Notes: generated from the letters alone by a model not told the origin. Shown: positions 1-10,218, numbered from the stretch's first letter. The stretch is DNA of 64,000 nt from Magnetovibrio blakemorei (GCF_001746755.1 NZ_MCGG01000027.1:1-64000), one strand, 5' to 3'. Numbers and translations are program-made.

Positions 1-132
1 AAATAGATCGACAATTATCAAGTCAAAAAAGCTGAATTTTATGAATTAACACACTGTTAACATCTAGTCCATTTGATGTACGATGATGCGATTTTAGTAC
101 TATGCGATAATATACGATGGGGGAGGCTGACG

Positions 133-1470
133 ATGGACATACTTCAAGAAAACCATTCTGTTGAATTTGAAGATGACGCTATTGGTGCACTGACACAACT
201 TGAGAATGGTAAGTTTATCGAGGTTCCAGAAGGGGCCAGCCCTGCGGGTCGCATAGTCCGCCAAGTAGCGGATAAAATGATGCAGTTTTGTGAGCGCTCC
301 CTGGGGCGTATGGTCGATGTCTCTATCTCGCTCAATAATGCCGTCATTTCCGCCGCATCCATGACCCACGATGTACGGGAAGTTGATCATTTTAGTCACT
401 CAATTCATGCGGCATCCGCTGACATGATCGCCACGGTGGATGAAATTTCCACCAATTCTCAAGCCGCTTCTGCTGAATCTCAGATGGCATTAGAAGCCTC
501 ACATTCCGGAAAAATGGCTGCGGAACGTTCCGTCACGACCATGGAAACTATCGCCCGCGCGGTCGAAGACGCCGCCGCTAAGGTGGATACGCTTCAAGGC
601 GCCGCCTCGCAAATCAGCGACATGGTCGGTGAAATTGACGCTATTGCCAAACAGACGAACCTTCTGGCGTTGAATGCAACCATAGAAGCGGCACGTGCGG
701 GCGATGCGGGCAAAGGCTTTGCCGTGGTGGCCTCGGAAGTGAAAAACTTAGCCAACCAAACCTCGCGGGTGACGGATGAAATCACCAATCGCATCGACAA
801 CTTGCGCAAGGAAATGAACGTCATCGTTAAATCCATGGAAGAAGGTGCAAACGCCGTTGCTGCGGGTCGTGAAGTCATTCAAGAGACCTGCGATGAGATG
901 GATACCATTTCCACGCACATTGCCGATGTCACCAATCGTATGGGGGAAATCGCCAATGTTTTGGTGCGCCAAACGGATGCTTCTCAACAGGTGAGCAAAG
1001 GGATCACGGAGATTTCGGATATGGCGGAAAAAAACGTGGCGTCCATTGACAAAGTGGTTGATGCCATGGAAAACGCGGACAAACACATCACCGCCGACAT
1101 GGACGATTTGATGGCCATGCAAGTGCCCAACGGCACCATAATGCGGGCCAAGTCTGACCATGTGATCTGGAAGAAAAAACTGGCCGGTATGATGAAAGGC
1201 CGTTGTACCCTTAATCCGGATGAATTGGCGGATCATCACACGTGTCGTTTAGGCAAATGGTACGATGCCGTAACCGATCCAACCCTCAAAAACCACCCCG
1301 CCATGAAGGCCCTGAGTACTCCCCACGCCTTGGTGCATAAGCACGGTATCGAAGCGGCCCGAAAATTTCAAAATGAAGACTTGGATGGTGCGATTGCGGA
1401 AATCTATTTGGTGCAAGAGCCGTCCGCCGAAGTGCTGCGCCTCCTGGATGAATTGATCGCGTCCCATTAG
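133..1470 (+). CDS. cytoplasmic methyl-accepting chemotaxis protein with C-terminal CZB domain
   Basis: A receptor that would control the CheA kinase. No hydrophobic membrane segment is present, so it should be a soluble, cytoplasmic receptor. The signalling helical hairpin has its conserved tip ([17 protein letters not shown]) near residues 174-190. The C-terminal region from about residue 345 is a chemoreceptor zinc-binding (CZB) domain: an early His, the [10 protein letters not shown] motif and the PHALVHKH motif supply the usual Zn-binding His and Cys. The family links such domains to sensing of zinc or oxidants such as hypochlorite; the actual ligand here is unknown. The first 80 residues match no family I recognise. 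The ATG at 133 is preferred over the upstream ATG at 73 because a strong GGGGGAGG site lies six bases before it. No che genes are nearby. Confidence 0.9.
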   Translation: MDILQENHSVEFEDDAIGALTQLENGKFIEVPEGASPAGRIVRQVADKMMQFCERSLGRMVDVSISLNNAVISAASMTHDVREVDHFSHSIHAASADMIATVDEISTNSQAASAESQMALEASHSGKMAAERSVTTMETIARAVEDAAAKVDTLQGAASQISDMVGEIDAIAKQTNLLALNATIEAARAGDAGKGFAVVASEVKNLANQTSRVTDEITNRIDNLRKEMNVIVKSMEEGANAVAAGREVIQETCDEMDTISTHIADVTNRMGEIANVLVRQTDASQQVSKGITEISDMAEKNVASIDKVVDAMENADKHITADMDDLMAMQVPNGTIMRAKSDHVIWKKKLAGMMKGRCTLNPDELADHHTCRLGKWYDAVTDPTLKNHPAMKALSTPHALVHKHGIEAARKFQNEDLDGAIAEIYLVQEPSAEVLRLLDELIASH

Positions 1471-1542
1471 GGTCAGGACCTATTAATTTGATGCATTTTT
1501 AACAAATCCGTTCCGGACGGGACGATTTTTACGCCTGATGTC

Positions 1543-2559
1543 CTAGCTTTTCGTCGGAAGTGATTGGGTGTCTTCAATTACCTGACGCACAATGGCTTCC
1601 AGCATGATTTCGCGGGGAAAGGCATTGCGGTTGAGAAACTGCCGGGTGACAAAGCGCGCCAGAAGTCCCAAATTGCGGTTAAAGGGCATGGCCGAGGCGA
1701 TGTGGTCACAGTTGAGCACGCCCAATACGGTGGCGTTCGGCATGATTTGGTCGCGGAGCAGCATTTGCCCGTCGTTAAGCGGCGAAATGGTGGTTAAGGC
1801 TCGATAGGACGGCAACATCCCCTTTGACACCCCCTCTTCCCCCACGGCCGCGCCTAAGCTGTAGACGCGCACGCCTTTGGGCATTTCAAAGTGACTTAAA
1901 AAATCCGTACGGGTTTTGGGGCTGAGGCTGTGCACCGCGTCGCCGTTAAAGCGCGCGCAGTTGAACAACGGCATATTGCGCTCAATCCATTTCAGCCATT
2001 TGGGCGACATCTGCTGCAAAGGAGAACCGCAAACACAGCCAACGATGGAGACGATAGCGTCGATGTGCGCTACAACGTCGGGATACAGCGCCAACATCTC
2101 CAACGTGTCAGCGGCCCCTTTGGACATGGGGACCAAGATGGTGAGTTCACCGGGCTTGGTGCCTTGGGCTTTGATATGCTCATACAGCCGCCCGGCATTG
2201 AACGCGCACCCGCCTCGTCCGGCCACCGGGGCGATGGAGGTGCGAGCCCCCAAATCTTCCATGTGCGCCAGTGCATCGGTTAAGCAATCGGCCAAAAAGG
2301 CCACGCATTCGGTCAAAAAGCCCGGAACGGCGATGACGTTGATACCGTCCAACGCCCTCGACACGTCAACCTTGGCTCCGCTGCCTAGTGGAGGAGGTCC
2401 AAGATCCGTAAAAATCGATTCCGTTGAACGGGCATCCGGCAAAGACGGGCCGTGATGGGCATTCAGCTCTGCGATGATTTCACGAAACCGCCCACGCCCG
2501 TCGCAAAGGCTTTGGCGGTCGATCGCTAAATTGAGGGGAAAATCATCAGGCAAGCTCAT
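1543..2559 (-). CDS. alpha/beta-hydrolase-like protein of unknown substrate
   Basis: A 338-residue protein without signal peptide. The middle part reads as an alpha/beta-hydrolase fold: an AVPGF strand-turn, a nucleophile-elbow-like PMSKGA segment around residue 155 and a late CDHIASAMP segment that could carry the catalytic His. The usual GxSxG is replaced by MSKGA, so the catalytic assignment is tentative. Families of this shape are called lipase-like or triacylglycerol-lipase-like, but I cannot name one firmly. The second Met (MSLPDD) is chosen as start because the first five residues of the longer frame look like leader. Convergent with the chemoreceptor gene. Confidence 0.7.
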   Translation of the reverse strand: MSLPDDFPLNLAIDRQSLCDGRGRFREIIAELNAHHGPSLPDARSTESIFTDLGPPPLGSGAKVDVSRALDGINVIAVPGFLTECVAFLADCLTDALAHMEDLGARTSIAPVAGRGGCAFNAGRLYEHIKAQGTKPGELTILVPMSKGAADTLEMLALYPDVVAHIDAIVSIVGCVCGSPLQQMSPKWLKWIERNMPLFNCARFNGDAVHSLSPKTRTDFLSHFEMPKGVRVYSLGAAVGEEGVSKGMLPSYRALTTISPLNDGQMLLRDQIMPNATVLGVLNCDHIASAMPFNRNLGLLARFVTRQFLNRNAFPREIMLEAIVRQVIEDTQSLPTKS

Positions 2560-2600
2560 GGTGCAACATAGCAAGTCTCTGTGATTGTTTCTTTACAAAA

Positions 2601-2633
2601 AAAAACGCCCCGCTTTGTCTAAGGGGCGTTTTT
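2601..2633 (-). terminator. Rho-independent terminator
   Basis: An 11-bp perfect stem (AAAAACGCCCC / GGGGCGTTTTT) with an 11-base loop and a T run on the minus strand. It lies just downstream of the small membrane-protein gene at 2654-2806 and separates it from the hydrolase gene. Confidence 0.85.
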
Positions 2634-2653
2634 GAACCAAGACTGTGCTGGCG

Positions 2654-2806
2654 TTAAAAAACCATGGATATGATCATGATGACGAATGCGCCTGCGGCAA
2701 TCAGTGCCGTGGCACCAACAGGTATCAACAGGACCAGTGGCCAGTGACTTCTCTTCGGGGCGCCGACCAGGTGTGCGGTATATTCATCAACGTGAGGTGA
2801 ACGCAT
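2654..2806 (-). CDS. small single-span membrane protein (50 aa)
   Basis: A 50-residue ORF beginning MRSPHVDEYTAHLVGAPK, followed by one strongly hydrophobic segment (about residues 23-50) that runs to the stop codon. The translation signal is excellent: AAGGAGG ends five bases before the ATG. A Rho-independent terminator follows 20 bases after the stop. I know no named family. The hydrophilic head and C-terminal anchor suggest an inner-membrane peptide with its N terminus in the cytoplasm. Monocistronic, in its own promoter-terminator unit. Confidence 0.7.
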   Translation of the reverse strand: MRSPHVDEYTAHLVGAPKRSHWPLVLLIPVGATALIAAGAFVIMIISMVF

Positions 2807-2962
2807 AAAGCCTCCTTTGCGCACCGGGTGCGCGGTCTTGTGTGATGAAAGTTAATTATACGCTATTTTGTGGAAAATTGTGCTAAAAACATTGTTTTTC
2901 AGATAAATACTTGGAATAACACAAGAATTTTGAGTGTCAAGGTGTGCCCCACACCGCAGCCC

Positions 2963-3562
2963 TTAAAGGCGAAAGCGGCTGTCGATCAGTTGGACCAGTT
3001 GCTCGGTGCACGCTTCAACGGACAATCGCCCGGTGTCGAGCACCAGTTCGGCTTGTTCGGGGCGTTCATAGGGCGCGTCGATGCCTGTGAAGTCTTTGAT
3101 TTCTCCGGCGCGGGCTTTTTTGTACAAGCCTTTGGGGTCGCGGGTTTCACAGACTTCCACGTCGGCCGACAAGAACACTTCGACAAAGTTTTTTCCGCCA
3201 ATCTTGCGGGCCAATTGGCGTTCTTCGTGATAGGGCGAGATGAAGGCCGCAATGGCGATGATGCCGGCCTCGGCAAACAAGCCCGCGACTTCACTGACGC
3301 GTCGGATGTTTTCGCGTCTGTCAGATTCTGAAAAACCGAGGTTTCCCGACAAACCGTGACGGATGTTGTCGCCGTCTAGGACATACGCCTGAAAGCCTTT
3401 GTCGAACAGATGCTTTTCCAAGGTAAATGCCAACGTCGACTTACCTGAACCAGACAGTCCGGTAAACCACACCACGCCCCCCCGGTGACCATTTTTGGAA
3501 TGGCGCTCAGTGGCCTTAATGCGGTGGTCTACGCGAGTGATGTTTTGTGATTTTTGGCTCAT
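2963..3562 (-). CDS. cysC: adenylylsulfate kinase (APS kinase)
   Basis: Phosphorylates adenosine 5'-phosphosulfate with ATP to give PAPS, the activated sulfate donor for assimilation or sulfation. At 199 residues it has the usual length of a stand-alone CysC. The P-loop GLSGSGKS is at residues 35-42, followed by the DGDNIRHGL and FSESDRRENIRR substrate motifs, the FISPY segment and the DPKGLYKKA loop. No fused CysN (GTPase) domain and no cysD/cysN is adjacent. It stands alone on the minus strand, convergent with nothing and divergent from the next plus-strand gene. Confidence 0.96.
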   Translation of the reverse strand: MSQKSQNITRVDHRIKATERHSKNGHRGGVVWFTGLSGSGKSTLAFTLEKHLFDKGFQAYVLDGDNIRHGLSGNLGFSESDRRENIRRVSEVAGLFAEAGIIAIAAFISPYHEERQLARKIGGKNFVEVFLSADVEVCETRDPKGLYKKARAGEIKDFTGIDAPYERPEQAELVLDTGRLSVEACTEQLVQLIDSRFRL

Positions 3563-3659
3563 GGGGGCGGAGCATATTGTGCTGTATGGGTTAGGTCAAT
3601 ATTACACTCTCGTAAACGATGATCTCGACGGCGCGAACAAGGCGTGAAAGAATGCGCCT

Positions 3660-4283
3660 ATGAAAATTGACGTGTTTTTTGATCCCATCTGTCCGTGGTG
3701 TTTCATCGGCAAGCGCCGACTTCAGCGTGCCTTGGGTTTGCGCGCCACCATCAGTGCAAGTCTGGTGTGGCGTCCGTTTATGCTGAATCCGGAAATGCCT
3801 CCGGCCGGTATGGACCGCAATGCCTACTTGATGCATAAATTCGGCACCGAACAGCGCGTGCGGCGGCTGTTGGGGGCGTTGGAAGAAGCCGGGCAGTCTG
3901 AAGAAATTTCGTTTCGCTTTGACCGCATCAACTTGACGCCTTCGACCGTCAACGCTCACCGGCTGGTTCATTACGCGGATGAATTCGGTTTGGCTGAAAG
4001 CGTGGTTGAACGGTTGTTTTGCGCCTATTTCCAAGAAGGCCGCAACATTGGCGAACTTGATGAACTGTCCGCACTGGGGCGTTCCATCGGCCTGGACGGC
4101 GGCGCACTGGATGAATACCTAGACAGCAGCACCGACATTTCCTGGGTGCGCGAACAAAACAGTCGCGCGCATCGCATCGGCGTCAATGGCGTGCCGTGTT
4201 TTCTGCTCGACGGCGAACTCGCCCTGCAAGGTGCCCAACCGCCCGAAATCATCGCCCGCTTGCTCGACGCCGCAGCAGCTTAG
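3660..4283 (+). CDS. DsbA-family oxidoreductase (FrnE-like)
   Basis: A 207-residue thioredoxin-fold protein of the DsbA/FrnE/2-hydroxychromene-2-carboxylate isomerase superfamily. The N-terminal strand leads straight into CPWC at residues 11-14, followed by a helical insertion and the late cis-Pro region NGVPCFLLDG, where the extra Cys is typical of FrnE proteins. No signal peptide is present, so it should work in the cytoplasm as a disulfide reductase or isomerase rather than as periplasmic DsbA. Its last four bases overlap the end of mfd on the other strand. Confidence 0.88.
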   Translation: MKIDVFFDPICPWCFIGKRRLQRALGLRATISASLVWRPFMLNPEMPPAGMDRNAYLMHKFGTEQRVRRLLGALEEAGQSEEISFRFDRINLTPSTVNAHRLVHYADEFGLAESVVERLFCAYFQEGRNIGELDELSALGRSIGLDGGALDEYLDSSTDISWVREQNSRAHRIGVNGVPCFLLDGELALQGAQPPEIIARLLDAAAA

Positions 4284-7200
4284 GCTTCAGCCTCAGCAAT
4301 ATCGGCCAGAGTGCGGACCAAAGTGATGACGCCTTTGAGCCTGTCAGATTCGGAATTCCAGGCGCGCTTGATGACCAGTTTGTGATCGGGGCGCAGGTTG
4401 ACCGTGCCGACTTGGTCGGTGATGTAGCGAATAAGGCCGCCCGGATTGGGGAAGGTGTTGTTGTGAAACGACAGCACCGCACCCTTGGGGCCGCTGTCGA
4501 TTTTGTCGATGTGCGCACGCTTGCACATACGCTTTACGGACACGATGTTGAGCAGGTTTTCCACTTCACCGGGCAGCTTGCCAAAACGGTCGATCAGCTC
4601 TGCGGCGAAGGCTTCTGATTCTGGGTCACTGGTCAACCGCGACACGCGGCGATACAGCTCCATGCGTAAATTTAGATCCAAAACGTAGCTTTCGGGGATC
4701 AGCACCGGAATGCCCAGGCTGACTTGCGGAGAGTATTCCTCAGCGGGCGCGCCCTCGCCGCTGATTTCACCACGCGCCTCGGCGACAGCTTCTTCCAGCA
4801 TGTGCTGGTAAAGCTCGACGCCCACTTCGCGAATGTGGCCCGATTGCTCTTCACCCAACAAGTTGCCCGCGCCGCGAATGTCCAAATCGTGGGACGCCAG
4901 TTGGAACCCAGCGCCCAAGGTGTCCAAGGTTTGCATGACGGTGAGACGCTTTTGCGCCGTCGGGGTAAGCTTTTTGCCCGGTGGCAACGTCAGATACGCA
5001 TAAGCGCGGGTCTTGGAGCGCCCCACCCGGCCGCGCAATTGGTACAACTGGGCCAAGCCGAACATGTCTGCGCGGTGGATCAAGATGGTGTTGACGCTGG
5101 GCAAATCAAGGCCCGATTCAATGATGTTGGTGGACAGCAACACGTCGTACTTGGCGTCGTAAAAATCAGAAATCACATCTTCCAAATCGCTGGCGGGCAT
5201 TTGCCCGTTGACCACGGCGACGGACACTTCGGGGACCAATTCTTTCAATTGTTTTTTCAAAAAGGCTTGGTCTTGGATGCGCGGACAGACGTAGAACGTT
5301 TGCCCGCCGCGAAAACGTTCACGGATGATGGCTTCGCGCACCACCACGGGATCAAACGGCGTGACGAAGGTACGCACCGCCAAACGGTCCACCGGCGGGG
5401 TCGCGATGAGGCTCATTTCCCGCACCCCCGTCAGCGCCAGTTGCAGCGTGCGCGGAATCGGCGTGGCGGTCAGTGTGAGTACATGCACATCGGCTTTTAA
5501 GGCTTTCAGCTGTTCTTTGTGTTTGACGCCAAAGTGCTGTTCTTCGTCGATGATCAGCAAGCCCAAATCGCGAAAGCCGATGTCTTTGGCCAGCAATGCA
5601 TGGGTGCCGATGACGATGTCCACGTCGCCCGATTTCATGGCGTCTTTGTTGGCTTTCATGTCTTTGGCGCTGACCAGTCTGGACAATTGCGCGATCCGGA
5701 CGGGAAAGCCCTTAAAACGCTCCTGGAAGTTTTTGAAGTGTTGGCGTGCCAGCAACGTGGTGGGCACCACCAAAGCCACCTGACGCCCCGACAGGGCCGC
5801 GACAAACGCGGCACGCAGTGCGACCTCGGTCTTGCCAAAGCCCACATCGCCACACACCAGGCGGTCGGTGGGACGGCCCTCGCCCAAATCCGCCACCACA
5901 CTCCTGATGGCTCGGGCCTGGTCTTCGGTTTCCGTGTAAGCAAAGCGCGACGCAAATTCATCCAACGCGCCGGGGTCCGGGATCATGCGCTCAGTCGTGC
6001 GCAATTCGCGCGCCGCCGCGATTTTGATGAGCTCCTCGGCCATGTCTTTGAGGCGTTCTTTCAGCCCCGCACGGCGCGCTTGCCATGCGGCACCGCCCAG
6101 CTTGTCCAACTGCGCGCCCGCGTCTTCCGATCCATAGCGGGTTATGACGTCAATGTTTTCGACCGGCAAAAACAGTTTGTCTTGACCGGCGTAAATCAGC
6201 TTTAAACAATCGTGTGCGGCTCCGCCCACATCCAAGGTCACAAGCCCGGCGTATTGCGCGATGCCGTGTTCGATGTGCACCACCATGTCGCCTTCGGATA
6301 AGGTGGTGACATCGGCGATGAAGTTTTCTGCTGAAATCTTGCGCTTGCCGGGGCGGCTTAGGCGTTCGCCCAAAATATCTTGTTCGGAAATAACGCAAAT
6401 GTCCGCCGTCACGAACCCGCGTTCCAAGCCCAACACGGCCACCCCGATGACGCCCTTGGCCAAGCCTTGTGCGGCGGTCCAGCTGTCGATCAACGCCAGC
6501 GGCTCCAAGCCATGCTCGCCCATCACCGTCATCAAACGGTCGCGGGTGCCTTCGCTAAACGCCCCGATAAATGCCCTTTTGCCTTCTTTTTCCAAGGCTT
6601 GGACATGGTCGCCCAAGGCATCGAAGACGTTGATGTCGGGATTGACGCGGGCGTCGGAAAAATCCCGCCCGGCTTTGGCCCCACCGTTGATGACGCCCTC
6701 CGTTTCGGGGGCGTCAAAGGGGTCCAAATCGGCGGCGGCAAAAGGCTTAAGGACTTGGGGGATGTCTTGCGCGCCCAAATACAGACGTTCCGGCGGGACA
6801 GGTTTGTAGGGCGGCGCGTCGGATGACTGCGCCCCTACCTTTGTCCCCTTGGGCCCACCCAGCATAGATTTTCGGGCTTGGTAGTATTCGTTGATCAGGT
6901 CCAGGCGGGCCTCCATGGCCTCGCTCGCTTGGTGATCCAACAAAACAATCGCGCCGGGCATATAGTCGAGTATGGTTTCCAATCGGCCATCGTAAAATAG
7001 CGGCAACCAGTGCTCCATGCCGATGTGACGGCGTCCTTCCGACACCGCTTCATACAACGGATCAGCCTTGGTTACGGCCCCAAACAGCGCCCGATATCCG
7101 GTGCGAAACCGGCTGATGGCGTCTTCGTTTAAGGGCACTTCGCTGACCGGGTGCAGGGCCAGTTCTTCGACGTCACCGATGGTGCGTTGGCTGGCGGGGT

Positions 7201-7786
7201 CAAAGCGACGCAGGCTTTCGACCTCATCGCCAAAAAAATCAAGCCGTACGGGCTCCAAAGCCCCTGTGGGGAAAATGTCCACCAAACCACCGCGCTTAGC
7301 GAATTCGCCCGGCTCCATCACCGTTTGGGCGTTGTGATAGCCGTGCTCAACCAAATAGGTGTCCAAAGCATCAGACGTTATGGTTTGACCTGGACGGATG
7401 ATCAGGGTTGAGCCTTTGAAGGCATCACGCGGCGGCACGCGCTGCAAAAAGGCGCTGACACTGGCCACAATGACTCGGCCTTGACCTTCGGATTTCGACA
7501 ACAACTGGGTCAGGGCATGAATGCGCTGGCTGACGATGGTGGCGTTGGGCGAAACCCGGTCATAGGGCAGACAGTCCCAAGACGGAAAATCAATACGTTC
7601 CACACCGGGAGCAAAAAACTGCAGCGCCTCATCCAAACGCGCCCCTGCCACGTCATCGCGGGCAATGAACAAAACGTCGCGCCCGCTTTTCGCCAATTCG
7701 CCCACCAAGCGGGCATCCATACCGCCGGGGGTGCCGGAAATGCGTATGCGTCCGGGCTGGGTGAAGTGATCAAGTACGTGTTTCAC
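4280..7786 (-). CDS. mfd: transcription-repair coupling factor Mfd
   Basis: ATP-dependent translocase that removes RNA polymerase stalled at DNA damage and recruits UvrA. The 1168-residue product has the full Mfd order: UvrB-like N-terminal modules, RNA-polymerase-interacting (CarD-like) domain with DMVVHIEHGIAQYAG, RecG-like helicase core with GDVGFGKTEVAL and DEEQHFG, and the C-terminal TRCF domain. The start is a GTG at 7786 whose bases overlap the TGA of sdhE (GTGA), so the two genes are translationally coupled. A longer in-frame reading that enters sdhE is not needed. Ends in a four-base overlap with the convergent FrnE-like gene. Confidence 0.97.
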   Translation of the reverse strand: MKHVLDHFTQPGRIRISGTPGGMDARLVGELAKSGRDVLFIARDDVAGARLDEALQFFAPGVERIDFPSWDCLPYDRVSPNATIVSQRIHALTQLLSKSEGQGRVIVASVSAFLQRVPPRDAFKGSTLIIRPGQTITSDALDTYLVEHGYHNAQTVMEPGEFAKRGGLVDIFPTGALEPVRLDFFGDEVESLRRFDPASQRTIGDVEELALHPVSEVPLNEDAISRFRTGYRALFGAVTKADPLYEAVSEGRRHIGMEHWLPLFYDGRLETILDYMPGAIVLLDHQASEAMEARLDLINEYYQARKSMLGGPKGTKVGAQSSDAPPYKPVPPERLYLGAQDIPQVLKPFAAADLDPFDAPETEGVINGGAKAGRDFSDARVNPDINVFDALGDHVQALEKEGKRAFIGAFSEGTRDRLMTVMGEHGLEPLALIDSWTAAQGLAKGVIGVAVLGLERGFVTADICVISEQDILGERLSRPGKRKISAENFIADVTTLSEGDMVVHIEHGIAQYAGLVTLDVGGAAHDCLKLIYAGQDKLFLPVENIDVITRYGSEDAGAQLDKLGGAAWQARRAGLKERLKDMAEELIKIAAARELRTTERMIPDPGALDEFASRFAYTETEDQARAIRSVVADLGEGRPTDRLVCGDVGFGKTEVALRAAFVAALSGRQVALVVPTTLLARQHFKNFQERFKGFPVRIAQLSRLVSAKDMKANKDAMKSGDVDIVIGTHALLAKDIGFRDLGLLIIDEEQHFGVKHKEQLKALKADVHVLTLTATPIPRTLQLALTGVREMSLIATPPVDRLAVRTFVTPFDPVVVREAIIRERFRGGQTFYVCPRIQDQAFLKKQLKELVPEVSVAVVNGQMPASDLEDVISDFYDAKYDVLLSTNIIESGLDLPSVNTILIHRADMFGLAQLYQLRGRVGRSKTRAYAYLTLPPGKKLTPTAQKRLTVMQTLDTLGAGFQLASHDLDIRGAGNLLGEEQSGHIREVGVELYQHMLEEAVAEARGEISGEGAPAEEYSPQVSLGIPVLIPESYVLDLNLRMELYRRVSRLTSDPESEAFAAELIDRFGKLPGEVENLLNIVSVKRMCKRAHIDKIDSGPKGAVLSFHNNTFPNPGGLIRYITDQVGTVNLRPDHKLVIKRAWNSESDRLKGVITLVRTLADIAEAEA

Positions 7787-8043
7787 GCGTCTTTGGCCTC
7801 TAACGCGAAGGTTTGCAGGCGTTTCATCAAGTCCGTGTCCCACTCGGGTGGCACCGGGGCCTTGCCCATCACCCATTTGAACAGGTCCAGGTCATTGTTT
7901 TTAAGCAAAACCTCCAACGCTTCGACCTGTTGATCGCTCAAATCCATCAAATGGGCCTGGGCGAAGTCGCCAAAAATCACATCGTTTTCTTTCATACCCA
8001 TATGGGTGCAATGAAATAGAAGGCGTTTGCGTTTGGCGTCCAT
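7783..8043 (-). CDS. sdhE: succinate dehydrogenase assembly factor SdhE
   Basis: An 86-residue protein of the SdhE/SDHAF2 family, which helps attach FAD covalently to the flavoprotein subunit of succinate dehydrogenase. The family signature is clear: KRLLFHCTHMGMKENDVIFG, where GMKEND corresponds to the conserved RGxxE region, followed by a DFAQ...MDLSDQQ helix and a C-terminal DLFKWVMGK motif. The Arg normally before Gly is Met here. First gene of a two-gene unit with mfd, divergent from recG, an order common in Alphaproteobacteria. Confidence 0.93.
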   Translation of the reverse strand: MDAKRKRLLFHCTHMGMKENDVIFGDFAQAHLMDLSDQQVEALEVLLKNNDLDLFKWVMGKAPVPPEWDTDLMKRLQTFALEAKDA

Positions 8044-8126
8044 CGATATGCTCGGCTAGTGTGGGAGGGCGAGTGAAGGTATAAATCTTTGTACGCCGTC
8101 TGTCAGCACACTCATTTGGGATAAAC

Positions 8127-10208
8127 ATGCGCCCTGAAGTCCTCTACCCCCTGTTCAAGCCTGTCGATACGCTCAAAGGCGTCGGTCCGCGTTTGAAGCC
8201 GGCGCTGGAGCGTCTTGTGGGCGGGCATGTGGTGGACTTGCTGTGGCACCTGCCCGCCGCCGCCGTTGATCGCCGCCATCAATGTAAAATCGCCGAGGCC
8301 GAACACGGCGCGCTGTGCACTCTGACGGTGCGCATTTCTCAGCATATCAAGCCATCCAGCCCGACGCGGCCTTATCGCATCCTTTGCGAAGACGAGACGG
8401 GTACGCTTGTGCTGACATTTTTTCGCGCCCATTCCGATTATTTGCTGAAAACCCTGCCCGAAGGCGAGCTGCGGGTGGTGTCGGGAACGGTTGAGCATTA
8501 TTCGGGCGAAATCCAAATGACCCACCCCGATCATGTGGTGAAGGTTGAAGACATCGATAGCGTTTTGAAGCTGGAGCCCATCTATCCCCTCACCCAAGGT
8601 CTGTCGCAAAAGGTTCTTGCCAAGGCCATTCATGGCGCGCTGGCCCAAACCTCGGAACTGGCCGAATGGCACGACCCGGCTTTGATGGCCAAGCATGGGT
8701 GGAGCGGCTGGCACGAAAGCCTGTTGAAGGCGCACAATCCCCAAGAGACGACGGATATCGATATGCTGGCCCCGGCCCGCCAGCGGTTGGCCTATGACGA
8801 ATTGCTGGCCAACCAATTGGCTCTGGCTCTGGTGCGTTTGGGTATGCGCAAGACCAAGGGCCACCCCACCAAAGGTGACGGCGCGTTGCGTCAAAAGGTC
8901 CTCGACGCCCTGCCCTTCACCCTGACCGGATCGCAGCTTAAGGCGCTGGGCGACGTTATTTCGGATATGGAATCGGACCACCGTATGCTGCGCTTGCTGC
9001 AAGGCGATGTGGGTTCGGGCAAGACCGTGGTGGCCTTGTTGGCGATGCTGGCGGCCATTGAAACGGGCGCGCAAGCGGTGATGATGGCCCCCACCGAAAT
9101 TTTGGCCCGCCAGCACTTAAAGACCATTGAGCCTTTGGCCGAAGCAGCGGGCGTCAAGGTCGCCTTACTGACCGGGCGCGACAAAGGCAAAACCCGCGAG
9201 GCGTTGCTGGAGAATTTGAAGTCCGGCACCATTCAAATCGCTGTCGGCACCCACGCGCTATTTCAAGACGACGTGGCGTTTCAAAACCTGCGCCTGGCGG
9301 TGATCGATGAACAGCATCGTTTTGGCGTGCATCAGCGCCTGGAACTGGCCGCCAAGGGCCAAGCCGTGGACGTGTTGGTGATGACCGCTACCCCCATTCC
9401 CCGCACCTTGATGCTGACCGCTTACGGCGACATGGACGTGTCGCGTTTGGTGGAAAAACCCGCCGGGCGGCTGCCGGTGAAAACCAGCGTCATGCCGTCG
9501 GGCAAGCTGGGGAGTGTTGCCGAAGGTATATCGCGCAAGCTGGATGAAGGGGCGCGGGTCTATTGGGTATGCCCGTTGGTGGAAGAAAGCGAAAAGCTTG
9601 ATTTGGCTGCTGCCGAAGACCGCTTTAAAGACTTAAAAAAGATGTTCGGCGACCGCGTGGGTCTGGTCCACGGGCGCATGAAAGGCAAAGACAAAGACGC
9701 CGTCATGGCGGCGTTTAAAGCGGGCACCATCGACATCTTGGTCGCCACCACGGTGATTGAAGTGGGTGTCGATGTCCCCGAAGCCACCGTCATGGTGATT
9801 GAACACGCGGAACGCTTTGGGCTGGCGCAACTGCATCAGTTGCGCGGTCGTATCGGACGCGGTCATGGTGCCTCTTCGTGTTTGCTGGTGTATCAAACGC
9901 CGTTGGGCGAAGTGGCGCAAAAACGCCTGAAAATCATGCGCGAAACCGAAGACGGTTTTGTCATCGCCGAAGAAGACTTAAAGCTGCGCGGCGCTGGTGA
10001 AGTGCTGGGCACACGGCAAAGCGGCTTGCCCCAATTTCGCATGGCGGATTTGGAAGCGCACAAGGCCTTGCTGACCACCGCCAGCGACGACGCCAAGGTG
10101 ATTCTAAACGGCGATGCGGATTTAAAAACCCCACGCGGCCAGGCTCTGCGCACGCTTTTGTACTTGTTTGAACGCGACGCTGCGATCAAATATTTGCGAT
10201 CTGGTTAA
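8127..10208 (+). CDS. recG: ATP-dependent DNA helicase RecG
   Basis: Branch-migration helicase that remodels stalled forks and Holliday junctions. 693 residues, standard length. An N-terminal wedge/OB domain (LKGVGPRLKPALERL near residue 16, OB fold about 60-150) precedes the helicase core: GDVGSGKT at 293-300, DEQH at 394-397, TATPIPRTL, and the C-terminal QLRGRIGRG motif with the RecG tail. Divergent from sdhE-mfd with about 80 bp between starts. Confidence 0.97.
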   Translation: MRPEVLYPLFKPVDTLKGVGPRLKPALERLVGGHVVDLLWHLPAAAVDRRHQCKIAEAEHGALCTLTVRISQHIKPSSPTRPYRILCEDETGTLVLTFFRAHSDYLLKTLPEGELRVVSGTVEHYSGEIQMTHPDHVVKVEDIDSVLKLEPIYPLTQGLSQKVLAKAIHGALAQTSELAEWHDPALMAKHGWSGWHESLLKAHNPQETTDIDMLAPARQRLAYDELLANQLALALVRLGMRKTKGHPTKGDGALRQKVLDALPFTLTGSQLKALGDVISDMESDHRMLRLLQGDVGSGKTVVALLAMLAAIETGAQAVMMAPTEILARQHLKTIEPLAEAAGVKVALLTGRDKGKTREALLENLKSGTIQIAVGTHALFQDDVAFQNLRLAVIDEQHRFGVHQRLELAAKGQAVDVLVMTATPIPRTLMLTAYGDMDVSRLVEKPAGRLPVKTSVMPSGKLGSVAEGISRKLDEGARVYWVCPLVEESEKLDLAAAEDRFKDLKKMFGDRVGLVHGRMKGKDKDAVMAAFKAGTIDILVATTVIEVGVDVPEATVMVIEHAERFGLAQLHQLRGRIGRGHGASSCLLVYQTPLGEVAQKRLKIMRETEDGFVIAEEDLKLRGAGEVLGTRQSGLPQFRMADLEAHKALLTTASDDAKVILNGDADLKTPRGQALRTLLYLFERDAAIKYLRSG

Positions 10209-10218
10209 AGGAATTTTG

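Noticed and set aside
7787-7876. N-terminal extension of mfd into sdhE.
   Set aside because: Overlaps the conserved sdhE C terminus; GTG at 7786 fits a GTGA coupled start.
8112-9116. Long frame on the minus strand inside recG.
   Set aside because: Antisense shadow of recG with Gln/His-rich low-complexity translation.
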